Shown: one piece after another, positions 55,301 through 55,772 of the stretch
Numbering within the stretch: position 1 is the stretch's first letter
Layout of the letters: each line of letters starts with the position of its first letter
Origin: Prosapia bicincta
Lineage: Eukaryota > Arthropoda > Insecta > Hemiptera > Cercopidae
NCBI GenBank assembly: GCA_036971475.1
Contig: JBAIZL010000376.1
Span: 3,392,001-3,456,000, forward strand
Length of the DNA: 64,000 bases
Direction: 5' to 3'
Program-made: the position numbers and the translations under genes
Notes under the pieces: generated by a model
What the model saw: only the letters and a program-made list of their open reading frames with translations
The model's database searches: none
What the model was told of the DNA's origin: nothing

Positions 55301-55625
55301 TATATTTTTTATAATATCATATATTGCGCTGAGGATAAGTTTAAACATACCATGAAGCTGAAAACAACTATAAATAAATGTTAATTTTCAAATGTAAAAT
55401 AGCAAGGAAAAGTAAATATGTGCTGAATTCCCTTACTCTTACTAATTGATAAATATTTCTTTTTAATACTTACATAACAGAATGCAGAAATAGCACCAAG
55501 ATAGTCGCCTTTATAAAGATATAGAAGTCCTTCTAGCCATAAACACCGGGCAATAAATACATCATCTTCACTAGTTCCACAAATAGTTTTTAAATCTCCC
55601 ATGTATAAAGATGAAATTTCACCAC
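2210..55625 (-). CDS. CABIN1: CABIN1-like gene, 17 internal exons (partial at both ends)
   Basis: Spliced gene on the minus strand. Exons in transcript order: 55625-55474, 51193-51084, 50589-50400, 48910-48745, 45914-45773, 39785-39687, 35297-35129, 31059-30870, 27685-27549, 23176-23063, 20894-20730, 17914-17819, 13911-13789, 10951-10862, 7870-7728, 5002-4957, 2363-2210. All have AG and GT borders. Phases agree at every junction, and the joined reading frame is 2286 nt (762 codons) with no stop. Blocks such as WLHHYMLGKIAEKKQEP, AHEYFGRRAWCC, YYLIADHYFKNK and DSWACLALARGSQ match what I recall of vertebrate CABIN1. CABIN1 is the TPR-rich, Hir3-like subunit of the nuclear HIRA complex with HIRA and ubinuclein, which deposits histone H3.3; the vertebrate protein also binds calcineurin through its C-terminus, which is not in this window. 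The family is about 2000 residues long, so the N-terminal exons lie beyond 55.6 kb or past the window end, and the C-terminal part lies before base 1. Confidence 0.88.
2740..3780 (+). pseudogene. Non-LTR retrotransposon 3' remnant (RNase H and C-terminal region)
   Basis: Degenerate coding sequence with several stops and frame changes. The RNase H start reads EWLHIYTDGSS near 3030. Downstream, 3386-3650 is open and reads RKWESLVTIRPINHRVPQ, HYYLAAHLHRI and ECLFCAHNTMNADHLPK, a C-x2-C-x7-H zinc-knuckle-like end. The tail (RLYWSAPKN near 3700) is homologous to the better copy at 54487-55131. Long dead; it sits in a CABIN1 intron. Confidence 0.7.
4957..5002 (-). CDS. CABIN1: CABIN1-like small exon (charged linker)
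   Basis: 46-nt exon coding NAEEGASGKEKASEE, a low-complexity acidic linker after the TPR region. It is supported by a pyrimidine-rich acceptor (tttttacag), a gtaaac donor and exact phase fit on both sides. Its composition alone would not identify it. Confidence 0.75.
5361..6124. mobile_element. hAT-like MITE
   Basis: The ends are imperfect inverted repeats: tagggatgcgacaat at 5369 and, reading inward from 6116, tagggatgggccaattctg. The flanking 8-mers attgtaag and cttataag match at 6 of 8 positions, as for a hAT 8-bp duplication that has decayed. The interior is AT-rich with gattctcgattc-type motifs repeated near both ends. No transposase was recognised. Confidence 0.65.
7728..7870 (-). CDS. 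CABIN1: CABIN1-like exon
   Basis: 143-nt exon coding VYYRIHACILKSLEQSEDRP and LEKSLRQLYRDSLDKVAAGP then FITEAPQ. VYYRIHA-ILK corresponds to the conserved end of the TPR region. It ends two bases into a codon, completed as Arg by the next exon. Confidence 0.9.
8404..8443. repeat. (AT)n microsatellite
   Basis: About 20 uninterrupted AT units directly abutting the left arm of the perfect palindrome at 8442-8640. Penelope-like fragments in this window repeatedly abut AT runs. Confidence 0.95.
8442..8640. mobile_element. Penelope-like terminal fragment, perfect 98-bp palindrome
   Basis: Arms 8442-8539 and 8543-8640 are exact reverse complements separated by 3 bp. Each arm contains ggtcacttgacc, which forms a GGTCA-AG-TGACC hairpin followed by GAAA on the complementary reading, the stem II/GAAA half of a hammerhead-like fold without a good CUGANGA box. 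The same unit, diverged and also inverted, recurs at 59566-59850, next to sequence shared with the GIY-YIG fragments. I infer a Penelope-like pseudo-LTR. Exact arm identity implies recent formation or gene conversion. Confidence 0.7.
8683..8706. repeat. (AT)n microsatellite
   Basis: Twelve AT units between the palindrome tail and the MITE that starts near 8708. At the second locus the equivalent AT run is at 59895-59957. Confidence 0.9.
8708..9272. mobile_element. MITE (hAT-like ends) filled by a ~50-bp tandem repeat
   Basis: Ends are short imperfect inverted repeats (tgatgggtcaatt at the left; taatgggttgatt reading inward from the right). The interior from about 8846 to 9170 is a tandem array; the ttagag anchor recurs at 8854, 8902, 8952, 9003, 9054, 9105 (as tcagag) and 9153, a period of 48-51 bp. 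The element separates two Penelope-like blocks that are adjacent at the 59.5-60.5 kb locus, so it is a later insertion. No convincing TSD. Confidence 0.6.
9633..9998 (-). CDS. Penelope-like GIY-YIG endonuclease fragment (left arm)
   Basis: Open frame whose residues from about 20 on read TSKTVIYQLQCKLCSAQYIG, then LTTDGLNIRMNGHRHDVK and a C-terminal region ending SRESPNLNIR followed by a stop. QYIGLT...R-N-H is the GIY-YIG nuclease pattern, with the upstream C-x2-C of arthropod Penelope proteins. In the complete family it follows a reverse transcriptase, which is absent here. The first residues run across the palindrome centre and are not native. A fragment, not a functional gene. Confidence 0.75.
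   Translation of the reverse strand: MYNYVDVHISMYKIQGHHNCTSKTVIYQLQCKLCSAQYIGLTTDGLNIRMNGHRHDVKIMNMDRPTAQHAASHNITTFDDCYTTKIIKSLPPDCNPSELRRWELSYQWYTKSRESPNLNIR
9935..10300 (+). CDS. Penelope-like GIY-YIG endonuclease fragment (right arm)
   Basis: Mirror copy of the frame on the other strand; from residue about 20 to the stop the two are the same protein (CKLCSAQYIGLTTDG to NLNIR). The 3' side continues into T/C-rich sequence and the terminal hairpin region. A third copy on the minus strand at 60289-60480 is cut off by a non-LTR insertion. Confidence 0.75.
   Translation: MYNYDDPVFCTSKYVHRHNCTSKNVIYQLQCKLCSAQYIGLTTDGLNIRMNGHRHDVKIMNMDRPTAQHAASHNITTFDDCYTTKIIKSLPPDCNPSELRRWELSYQWYTKSRESPNLNIR
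10669..10732. repeat. (AT)n microsatellite
   Basis: About 32 AT units at the outer border of the large Penelope-like inverted repeat. Confidence 0.95.
10862..10951 (-). CDS. CABIN1: CABIN1-like exon
   Basis: Symmetric 90-nt exon coding SMNFLHQNNAQYPLNISYST and PQNLSVEALE. It matches the family pattern of a Tyr-Pro followed by a PxxL-xEALE helix that leads into VYYRIHA of the next exon. The acceptor used is actttcag, which adds Ser-Met before NFLHQ. Confidence 0.9.
10952..12139. other. Intronic sequence, no gene seen
   Basis: AT-rich intron between the exon at 10862-10951 and the mariner at 12140. Short open frames only, none recognisable. A weak IAENEIAD*LAKSNKQKGRQ-like stretch near 11685-11740 resembles the ELAD-LAK end of an RNase H and could be another dead non-LTR scrap. 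Confidence 0.4.
12140..13381 (+). mobile_element. mariner element (inactive)
   Basis: 1242-bp element flanked by TA. The ends are inverted repeats: caaggtgcggtagaaaagta at the left and, reading inward from 13381, cagggtgtggtagataagta. Transposase starts at ATG 12346 (MDRSIEQRCAIEFCFRLGET) with the HTH pair (VFRLFNEFKNGRESIEDLER-x-G-PSTS). A frameshift near 12770 leads to NNPDFLDNVVTGNKSWTLHY, and another break in 12960-13030 leads to YSPDMSPPDFFLFPKVKRSL and the C-terminus at 13311. The first catalytic Asp is Asn in TGNKSW (family TGDESW), and the second block reads HHNNA instead of HHDNA. It is dead by frameshifts, a deletion and active-site changes. Confidence 0.9.
13789..13911 (-). CDS. 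CABIN1: CABIN1-like exon (WLHHYMLGKIAEK)
   Basis: Symmetric 123-nt exon coding LWYSEDGQDMQDERWLHHYM and LGKIAEKKQEPANIFLAHYI followed by K. E-WL-HYMLGK-AEK-Q-P is the hallmark CABIN1/Hir3 block and the strongest single identifier in the window. Acceptor tttatag, donor gtaagt. Confidence 0.94.
14262..14850 (+). pseudogene. mariner-like (Tc1/mariner) transposase fragment
   Basis: Catalytic-domain debris in shifting frames: QSPMITISCGDFNSGVIGPY, then FQQEGATIHTS (second acidic residue changed D to E), then HSPDLAPCDYFLWSYLKSKM followed by QHHPQSLEALKQMI and a tail with RRVNQRIMNGGRHL. No N-terminal HTH and no TIRs found. Same subgroup as the better preserved element at 40411-41328. Confidence 0.75.
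14851..17100. other. Intronic sequence, no gene seen
   Basis: AT-rich. Two short frames (15481-15705 plus, 15925-16119 minus) have a hydrophobic composition but no recognised family. Near 16550 the motif gtgggacatcga resembles a hAT-type terminus, but I found no partner end. Confidence 0.4.
17105..17692 (+). pseudogene. Non-LTR retrotransposon 3' remnant (RNase H C-terminal part)
   Basis: 17134-17391 reads LQWVASHCGVSGNKRADEIA, the C-terminal RNase H block (W-P/A-S/G-H-GV-GN--AD--A), followed by a degenerate stretch with LCALCNEDEKTVEHIL in another frame (zinc-knuckle-like). It ends at a gtaagtaag repeat at 17680-17690, the same short tail as the copy ending at 55148. Several stops; dead. 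Confidence 0.7.
17819..17914 (-). CDS. CABIN1: CABIN1-like exon
   Basis: Symmetric 96-nt exon coding EQNLSLEMFDILETNKDGML and ATALSCFTSANN. The ML-TA--CFTSA helix is the start of the TPR unit that ends in the next exon. Acceptor ttttag, donor gtaagt. Confidence 0.9.
18293..19167. mobile_element. pogo/Tigger-like MITE
   Basis: 871 bp flanked by TA. Terminal inverted repeats of about 24 bp: cagtaaactcccgattatcc at 18295 and, reading inward from 19165, cactaaactcaccattatcc. No transposase. The interior at about 18690-18895 is homologous, inverted, to 31605-31825 inside a piggyBac-like MITE. Confidence 0.8.
19168..19315. repeat. Dispersed AT-rich repeat, copy 2
   Basis: Second copy of the repeat at 13-170. 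It begins immediately after the TA that flanks the pogo-like MITE ending at 19165, so that MITE may have inserted at or inside this repeat. Confidence 0.75.
19625..19745 (-). mobile_element. Penelope-like terminal fragment
   Basis: Short block of pseudo-LTR-type sequence containing a hammerhead-like motif on the minus strand (see ribozyme at 19664-19714). No coding part and no inverted partner nearby; the surrounding sequence is AT-rich intron. Confidence 0.5.
19664..19714 (-). ncRNA. Minimal hammerhead ribozyme motif D
   Basis: On the minus strand: AUAGGC, then CUGAUGA (complement of 19700-19706), stem II GAUCAC/GUUAUU with loop AUAGCU (5 of 6 pairs), GAAA (19677-19680), a very short stem III (ACAU) and U at position 17, followed at once by GCCU, which pairs with the AGGC before the core as stem I. 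The core is complete. Very short stem III is known for hammerheads of Penelope-like elements. Not tested. Confidence 0.55.
20730..20894 (-). CDS. CABIN1: CABIN1-like exon (TPR, LWIEYGSFTYMVHSF)
   Basis: Symmetric 165-nt exon coding CDPLKSESEFIKRAVMSCRC, then YKTSLDMDPGLATLWIEYGS and FTYMVHSFCSRLLKQ. The TPR signature (cycle of repeated unit, LD-DP, LWIEYG) and the SF-SR-LKQ end correspond to the family. Donor gtaaaa. Confidence 0.92.
21316..21861. mobile_element. pogo/Tigger MITE with 50-bp minisatellite
   Basis: Ends cagtagagtctcggtaatt and (inward from 21861) cagtagagtctcgaaatt are inverted repeats; TA is present on the right and CA on the left. About 170 bp of left sequence and 100 bp of right sequence match the longer element at 33069-34110, so this is an internally deleted relative whose middle is the array at 21484-21765. 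Confidence 0.8.
21484..21765. repeat. 50-bp minisatellite, ~5.6 units
   Basis: The anchor catttcttgg (or one-base variants) recurs at 21491, 21541, 21591, 21641, 21691 and 21741, a strict period of 50 bp. Because 50 is not a multiple of 3, the apparent repeated protein on the minus strand changes frame each unit and is not a real coding repeat. Confidence 0.92.
21870..23062. other. Intronic sequence, no gene seen
   Basis: AT-rich intron. A segment near 22350-22420 with ggctggctcaagcgaatagac looks faintly tRNA-like, but no B box follows. Confidence 0.4.
23063..23176 (-). CDS. CABIN1: CABIN1-like exon (TPR, DSWACLALARGS)
   Basis: Symmetric 114-nt exon, phase 0 at both ends, coding SKALRYYLLDVCNNSERVDS and WACLALARGSQLETKLNS. 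This is a typical TPR repeat (W at position 4, the G/A-L-A pattern) and matches the vertebrate DSWAGMALAR segment from memory. The acceptor is tttatag and the donor is gtgagt. Confidence 0.92.
24260..24556 (-). mobile_element. Penelope-like foldback insertion with 12-bp TSD
   Basis: Insertion at 24272-24544 flanked by direct repeats tttaaagaaatt (24260-24271 and 24545-24556). It holds a full minus-strand terminal unit, including a hammerhead motif, and a truncated plus-strand unit starting gttgaaacgcg, so it is an inverted pair. Its outer end (aataatattcgagctggctt) is the same as the outer end of 52868-53250. Removing the insertion and one repeat copy would make the host transposase read KFKEIVEEN, evidence that it arrived later. 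Confidence 0.8.
24355..24407 (-). ncRNA. Minimal hammerhead ribozyme motif C
   Basis: Minus strand: CUUCA, CUGAGGA (complement of 24393-24399), stem II GACGAC/GUCGUU with loop caattaa, GAAA (24369-24372), then CGCGUA as the short stem III plus cleavage-site A, followed by UGAAA, which pairs with UUCA as stem I. All invariant core positions fit. The plus-strand partner of this foldback keeps only GAAACGCGUAUGAAAU, lacking the CUGANGA box. Confidence 0.62.
26290..26995 (-). pseudogene. mariner-like transposase fragment
   Basis: Minus-strand debris with stops. Near 26480-26600 it reads a PDLAPN-Y-LF-like block followed by SYTELHAGSNPCLRSQTVDL, and ends near 26330-26450 with VKLVLHYDKYLNLNGYYVEK. 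This is the C-terminal part of a Tc1/mariner DDD/E transposase (family: YDKCLNLGGDYVEK). Upstream parts are more decayed. Confidence 0.7.
27549..27685 (-). CDS. CABIN1: CABIN1-like exon (YYLIADHYFKNK)
   Basis: 137-nt exon coding RLTDAMTQYIESVTDVIPQN and then EMSDIYYLIADHYFKNKTW. YYL-AD-YFKNK is the start of the main TPR array in CABIN1. It ends on a codon boundary at gtatgt and runs straight into SKALRYY of the next exon. Confidence 0.9.
27916..28784 (+). mobile_element. pogo/Tigger-type transposon remnant (N-terminal half)
   Basis: Candidate TA-flanked element, 27918-28782. Plus-strand frames read KRVFLSLVDKLIIDQSDKGV, SKQLAEMYGVGQSMISNIKR (CENP-B/psq-type HTH) near 28065-28200 and DAIFKWFLQQHSTGNPISDL near 28340-28400 (second HTH). 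The DDE domain is gone. Near the right end lies a foldback: cttgtaaatatttacaaact at 28466 pairs with its reverse complement near 28570-28600. Confidence 0.7.
28466..28602. repeat. Short foldback (~30-bp arms)
   Basis: Arms cttgtaaatatttacaaact plus tgcctatagt (28466 on) and its reverse complement ending near 28600, separated by about 75 bp. It lies inside the pogo-type remnant. Probably part of that element's internal structure. Confidence 0.6.
28785..30126. other. Intronic sequence, no gene seen
   Basis: Very AT-rich intron between the pogo remnant and the MITE at 30127. Nothing recognisable. Confidence 0.4.
30127..30505. mobile_element. MITE with gapped inverted ends
   Basis: The left end gttacacggactgtggggaa pairs with the right end read inward (gtaacatggtcacatgcgta then ggcggggaatcc) when a gap of about 9 bases is allowed; both converge on GGGGAATCC. 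About 380 bp, AT-rich interior, no coding capacity. Family not recognised. Confidence 0.5.
30870..31059 (-). CDS. CABIN1: CABIN1-like exon (QEHNVDxLxLTWE, FLKPKELPTYDS)
   Basis: 190-nt exon coding PRYVQEHNVDGLALTWERSY, then FLKPKELPTYDSSSRISISA and LFKRIIGLVPAECNP. This is one of the best-conserved CABIN1 segments: EHN, a W-E motif, F-KPK-LP-YDS and ISAD-LFKRI. It starts in phase 0 and ends one base into an Ala codon, with a gtaagg donor. Confidence 0.92.
31154..32200. mobile_element. piggyBac-like MITE with TTAA target
   Basis: 1039 bp (31158-32196) between two TTAA tetranucleotides. The ends are inverted repeats cacgttcagcac and, inward from the right, cactttcagcac. No transposase frame. 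Interior 31605-31825 is homologous, inverted, to the interior of the pogo-like MITE at 18293-19167. Confidence 0.78.
32290..32500. repeat. Inverted gctgatgatgat repeat, possible PLE remnant
   Basis: A tatcatcatcagcgagtata block near 32325 is mirrored by ataatcgctgatgatgatta near 32462. The minus-strand copy contains CUGAUGA followed by a small UGAU/AUCA hairpin and AAA, like a hammerhead whose GAAA has lost its G. No coding sequence. I infer a decayed Penelope-like terminal pair. Confidence 0.35.
33067..34112 (-). mobile_element. pogo/Tigger transposon, internally degraded
   Basis: 1042 bp flanked by TA, ends cagtagagtctcgataatt and (inward from 34110) cagtagagtcctgattttt. Minus-strand debris includes DESLTETVQK and ALETALLNIEQQTT near 33400-33500, the AL-ALxYIEQQ C-terminal tail typical of Tigger transposases. 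It is the fullest member of the family that includes the two minisatellite MITEs (21316-21861 and 55773-56429). Confidence 0.75.
34220..34293 (-). other. Cryptic exon-like segment in a CABIN1 intron
   Basis: 74 nt with a strong pyrimidine-rich acceptor (tttgttttttag) and a gaag|gtgatg donor. In one frame it is open and protein-like (LPKLLVDLEILDKPPF, then LFHIYYDE). After the upstream CABIN1 exon the frame entered would instead be TPKITG then stop, and 74 is not a multiple of 3. Conserved sequence runs directly from KRNK to PRYVQEHN without it. It may be a poison exon or chance. Confidence 0.35.
34362..34545. repeat. Interspersed-repeat-like fragment (family uncertain)
   Basis: Contains gtctgtgtgtgtgttactca and tactggacccatttagctga, a motif pair that I recall from many insect interspersed elements. 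No ends defined; identification is by general resemblance only. Confidence 0.3.
35129..35297 (-). CDS. CABIN1: CABIN1-like exon (LEQxxYCLYGHPxKRNK)
   Basis: 169-nt exon coding RAWCCMDDAVILYQTLMELK, then FPPGSDVMLVLTQQLEQIFYC and LYGHPIKRNK. The C-terminal block matches the vertebrate CABIN1 FCLY-x-P-KK-K motif (recollection). It ends on a codon boundary at gttaat. The intron that follows contains a cryptic exon at 34220-34293 that must be skipped to reach PRYVQEHN in the next real exon. Confidence 0.9.
35492..36897 (+). mobile_element. Tigger-like transposon, copy 1
   Basis: 1402 bp (35494-36895) flanked by TA; ends cagtaatacctcgacttaca and (inward from the right) cagtaataccctgtacttac. Plus-strand transposase pieces: LACSGRKCLRTFIAHEEKIF and TADDCKLQPLIVYRSESPRH (35570-35753), LQLMDQGVIKTFKAYYTRKL and FGKQFIVLDALRIIGQSWNE (35980-36180), and a C-terminal region with MMVRSLTKCLSLIKQGLQIL (36447-36650). 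The MDQGVIKTFKAYY block is the Tigger/jerky DDE signature; the N-terminal HTH is missing. Several frame changes; dead. Confidence 0.85.
37455..38045 (-). repeat. tRNA-related dispersed repeat (SINE-like), copy 1
   Basis: Homologous over about 600 bp, in inverse orientation, to 53530-54195. The minus strand holds a tRNA-like segment (37625-37690) with a B-box agttcgaatcc preceded by ttggttgagtgccaaag, an A-box-like stretch. Downstream AT-rich tail with repeated taataaaatat. It could be a tRNA-derived SINE or a larger repeat containing one. Confidence 0.6.
38050..39686. other. Intronic sequence, no gene seen
   Basis: Intron of the CABIN1-like gene. One 89-residue frame (38322-38591, plus) has no recognisable homology. 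No terminal repeats found. Confidence 0.4.
39687..39785 (-). CDS. CABIN1: CABIN1-like exon
   Basis: 99-nt exon with an acidic, charged start (EESEKKDSLCPEDND) followed by LLPRSLRVLFTAHEYFGR. The split Arg codon at its 3' end joins the next exon to give AHEYFGRRAWCC, a conserved CABIN1 signature. The donor (gtttga) is weaker than its neighbours, but the phase and the conserved junction support it. Confidence 0.88.
40409..41330 (+). mobile_element. mariner-like (Tc1/mariner) element with internal deletion
   Basis: 918 bp (40411-41328) flanked by TA; inverted ends cagggtgacccataaaaacg and (inward from 41328) cagggtgacacagaaaaacg. A start at 40526 gives MDQWNGQQRALAIKMFYKKG and then a stop at 40604; the HTH and first catalytic Asp are deleted, and the frame resumes as YWADTNPNELHERPLHPNKV. 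The main open frame 40767-41192 (141 aa) carries FQQDGATSHTARRS (second Asp) and WPPRSPDLTVCDFFLWGYLK (third Asp) and ends RRGGRHLKYVVF. Non-autonomous. Confidence 0.88.
40767..41192 (+). CDS. mariner-like transposase, C-terminal catalytic fragment
   Basis: Longest uninterrupted DNA-transposase frame in the window. It retains two of the three catalytic acidic residues (in QQDGATSHTA and RSPDLTVCDFF) plus the basic C-terminal helices. The first catalytic Asp and the DNA-binding domain are missing, so it cannot be an active transposase alone; a truncated product could still bind partner subunits, but that is speculation. Confidence 0.8.
   Translation: MTVNADRYVEMLQCFVTPELNNFPDVQESWFQQDGATSHTARRSMEAVRVLFGNRVISKFGNVFWPPRSPDLTVCDFFLWGYLKTKVFTTRPRTINELKQRIQDKIHSIPVEMLQRSMRNLHRRFQECIRRGGRHLKYVVF
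41945..43005 (+). mobile_element. piggyBac-like element, internally deleted
   Basis: 1053 bp (41949-43001) between TTAA duplications; inverted ends cccttagcactc and (inward from 43001) cccttagcgctc. Plus-strand coding remnants: EIPDLLLDPD near 42265 (acidic N-terminal type), then YNQFMGGVDLAVQYNELCSF and KWWRKMFFWLLDVAVVNSFI (42350-42490), then a frame to 42823. GGVD contains the third catalytic Asp of piggyBac transposases; the first two lie in the deleted part. Confidence 0.9.
42569..42823 (+). pseudogene. piggyBac transposase C-terminal zinc-binding domain
   Basis: Open frame reading RLNWKLHLIFSNDKN, then DCVVCSNRKIKEGRRE and TCGRKPGLHPEDCFQRYTLQ. This is the Cys-rich C-terminal domain of piggyBac-type transposases (C-x2-C ... 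C ... KPGLH--CF--YH). Separated from the GGVD block by a TGA stop and an indel near 42510-42560. Confidence 0.8.
43081..44435 (+). mobile_element. mariner element, nearly full length
   Basis: 1351 bp (43083-44433) flanked by TA with inverted ends: cgaggtctgttcaaaaaata at the left and the same sequence read inward from the right. It encodes a transposase from 43280 to about 44360. Best preserved DNA transposon in the window, but the frame has several lesions (see transposase entry). Confidence 0.93.
43280..44360 (+). pseudogene. mariner transposase (broken)
   Basis: Starts MDSLKEQRITVKFCVKLGKS at ATG 43280. HTH 1 (CFKWHERFKGGRQSIDDDER-x-GRPSTS) and HTH 2 (RRLAIRELSEECGISVGSCY) are intact. First catalytic Asp in ITGDKSWVYGYDIETK. 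Stop TAA at 43796-43798 (VQ-stop-SQW), another stop near 43985 and a further one near 44293. Second Asp in FHHDDAPTH (44027-44053); a C-run near 44110 shifts the frame before YTPDLAPCDFFLFPKLKKPL (third Asp; D,D34D spacing). Ends near EGDPNKVSNF. Catalytic residues all present, but the frame is closed by stops. Confidence 0.88.
44436..45772. other. Intronic sequence with repeated gtcactgg motifs
   Basis: No gene recognised. The 45050-45500 stretch has the word tcactgg or its complement many times (for example near 45060, 45190, 45440 and 45490), and ends near gatcgaccatccctactcag, a possible hAT-type terminus without an identified partner. Confidence 0.35.
45773..45914 (-). CDS. CABIN1: CABIN1-like exon
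   Basis: 142-nt exon coding NVLDQSQKIRLLQTLSHTIC and then ETTATWILIHLIIKH. It starts with two bases of a split Ile codon and ends with two bases of a split His codon, both completed by its neighbours. The hydrophobic ATWILIHLIIKH block resembles the corresponding vertebrate CABIN1 stretch (my recollection). Confidence 0.87.
46275..46388. repeat. (GT)n microsatellite
   Basis: Interrupted GT repeat: about 15 units, ttcaat, then about 39 units. Frames across it (Cys/Val or Thr/His runs) are artefacts. Confidence 0.97.
46720..47311. mobile_element. MITE (mariner-type ends)
   Basis: 588 bp; the left end cgttgtggcaaaataacctc and the right end read inward (caggaacagcaaaataaccc) share the core gcaaaataacc. 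TA at the left; the right flank is tta. The interior is less AT-rich, with short frames but no recognisable transposase. Confidence 0.55.
47315..48270. other. Intronic sequence, no gene seen
   Basis: AT-rich intron. A minus-strand frame (47710-47895) reads KAEINKWFDNKKFINVTNLV and KKTKMMKCLFQK; the family was not recognised. Possibly a transposon scrap. Confidence 0.35.
48273..48629. mobile_element. piggyBac-like MITE candidate
   Basis: Ends acgttgaatgcggc (48277) and, read inward from about 48625, aatgttgagtgcgac form an imperfect inverted repeat. TTAA flanks on the right and TTAC on the left, consistent with a mutated TTAA duplication. No coding capacity; more GC than the surroundings. Confidence 0.5.
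48745..48910 (-). CDS. CABIN1: CABIN1-like exon
   Basis: 166-nt exon that reads ECLRWGEVFLNELLNLYRAA followed by SNTLQVLLCSIEESGLQI. It continues in frame from KQYD of the preceding exon. The donor is gtaagt, leaving one base (a) that joins the next exon to make an Ile codon. Amphipathic helices, no stop. Confidence 0.87.
49743..49966. repeat. 112-bp tandem duplication
   Basis: The unit starting aatttcaacacctaatttta at 49743 repeats at 49855 with a few substitutions. Located in the intron between two CABIN1 exons. Confidence 0.9.
50400..50589 (-). CDS. CABIN1: CABIN1-like exon
   Basis: 190-nt exon beginning with the third base of an Arg codon and ending on a codon boundary (gat|gtaagt). It codes KLLINNAMNFYKDNLFEPIS, an acidic and polar linker with LTPDQHKINLEIL, and then FNFLLEACWELKQYD. 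The helix-rich pattern with paired aromatic and Leu positions fits a TPR or HEAT-like scaffold. Confidence 0.87.
51084..51193 (-). CDS. CABIN1: CABIN1-like exon
   Basis: 110-nt exon coding YAHDFRLTTTEVKLYNMNMH and then LISRSMIEDFRVCLF. It starts on a codon boundary after a tttaag acceptor and ends two bases into an Arg codon at a gtaatt donor. The next exon supplies the missing base, giving LFRKLLINN. No stop in this frame; the other frames are closed. Confidence 0.85.
51507..52036. repeat. 162-bp tandem repeat, ~3.3 copies
   Basis: The anchor catacacctgtagcatatac (or variants) recurs at 51549, 51711 and 51873, a period of 162 bp; a fourth partial copy ends near 52036. Units are about 98% alike, suggesting recent unequal exchange. 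No open frame. Confidence 0.93.
52180..52245 (-). mobile_element. Decayed Penelope-like terminal fragment
   Basis: The minus strand reads aatgataacaatgacttgag then tcattgaaacacgtatgata: a CAAUGAC/GUCAUUG hairpin followed by GAAACACGUAUGA, parallel to the hammerhead stem II, GAAA and stem III of the neighbouring foldback, with the CUGANGA box degraded (UAAUGAUAA). Confidence 0.45.
52914..52963 (-). ncRNA. Minimal hammerhead ribozyme motif B
   Basis: Minus strand: UUUCA, CUGAAGA (complement of 52950-52956), stem II GAUGAC/GUCGUC (one G-U pair) with loop aaagta, GAAA, CGCGU and U as a minimal stem III plus cleavage site, then UGAAA, pairing with UUUCA as stem I. Mirror of motif A on the other strand. 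Confidence 0.65.
53119..53170 (+). ncRNA. Minimal hammerhead ribozyme motif A
   Basis: Plus strand: UUUCA (53121-53125), CUGAAGA (53126-53132), stem II GACGAC (53134-53139) with GUCGUC (53146-53151) around loop aaagta, GAAA (53152-53155), ACGCGU as a two-base-pair stem III, U at 53161 as the predicted cleavage position, and UGAAA (53162-53166), pairing with UUUCA as stem I. All invariant core bases are present and stem II is perfect. Hammerheads with very short stem III are known in Penelope-like elements and usually work better as dimers. Confidence 0.7.
53530..54195 (+). repeat. tRNA-related dispersed repeat (SINE-like), copy 2
   Basis: Inverse-orientation match to 37455-38045 across most of its length. 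The tRNA-like core at 53945-54025 has ttggcacagtgctaaagcg (A-box region), an anticodon-arm-like cttccagcatgaag, and agttcaaatcc (B box), followed by an AT-rich tail. Not a functional tRNA gene by its pairing. The upstream 53530-53940 part is also shared between copies, so the mobile unit may be larger than the tRNA-like core. Confidence 0.62.
54447..55148 (+). mobile_element. Non-LTR retrotransposon 3' end (RNase H domain) with (TAAG)n tail
   Basis: 5'-truncated element ending in four to five taag units (55129-55147). Best preserved of three related 3' remnants in the window (others end near 3780 and 17690). Sits in the intron downstream of the exon at 55474. Confidence 0.8.
54487..55131 (+). 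CDS. Retrotransposon RNase H and zinc-knuckle fragment
   Basis: 214-residue open frame lacking its start. It reads VFLVDSMAAIMAVTNNKK (third acidic residue of RNase H in LVDS), then LQWIPSHVDIRGNELADSLA (W-P-S-H, G-NE-AD, fourth acidic residue), then LFRLTTGHDYLAAHLNKIHV and CTLCDSGEDMTAEHLQSC (C-x2-C-x8-H-x4-C). Ends RQMAQQPRVGVG-like. Typical 3' end of an I/R1-group ORF2. A fragment with no reverse transcriptase. Confidence 0.8.
   Translation: MKKIKTPAQAVFLVDSMAAIMAVTNNKKTDCRSTLACRQNLSKLMNRGWKIELQWIPSHVDIRGNELADSLAKKGTMLPQPSAATSLPSIKIQINAAIKRSTQAYLREASLNKRWATLVENGPINNMLPRREGVALFRLTTGHDYLAAHLNKIHVFSSPRCTLCDSGEDMTAEHLQSCTALDHGPLNDTKEEEISRLYWSARHQMAQQPRVGVG
55474..55625 (-). CDS. CABIN1: CABIN1-like exon (first clear exon in window)
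   Basis: 152-nt exon coding about 50 residues (GEISSLYMGDLKTICG to GAISAFCY). The acceptor is ttttag and the donor is gtaagt. It starts needing one base from the previous exon and ends on a codon boundary. The segment with ARCLWLEGLLYLYKGDYLGAI reads as a TPR-type helical pair, as expected for the TPR-rich part of this protein. The exon supplying the preceding base was not found with confidence; a 15-nt microexon at 56516-56530 is a candidate. Confidence 0.8.
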
Positions 55626-55772
55626 CTAAAATACTATAATAATACATTTTTTTTAAAATTTCAAGTAGATATTAATTGTTACAGATGAGTGTTTTTTCAG
55701 TTATACCATTACAATATCAGTCACTAAAGTTTTATTTTTGTCTATACTATAAAATAATTATTTCTCATGATA

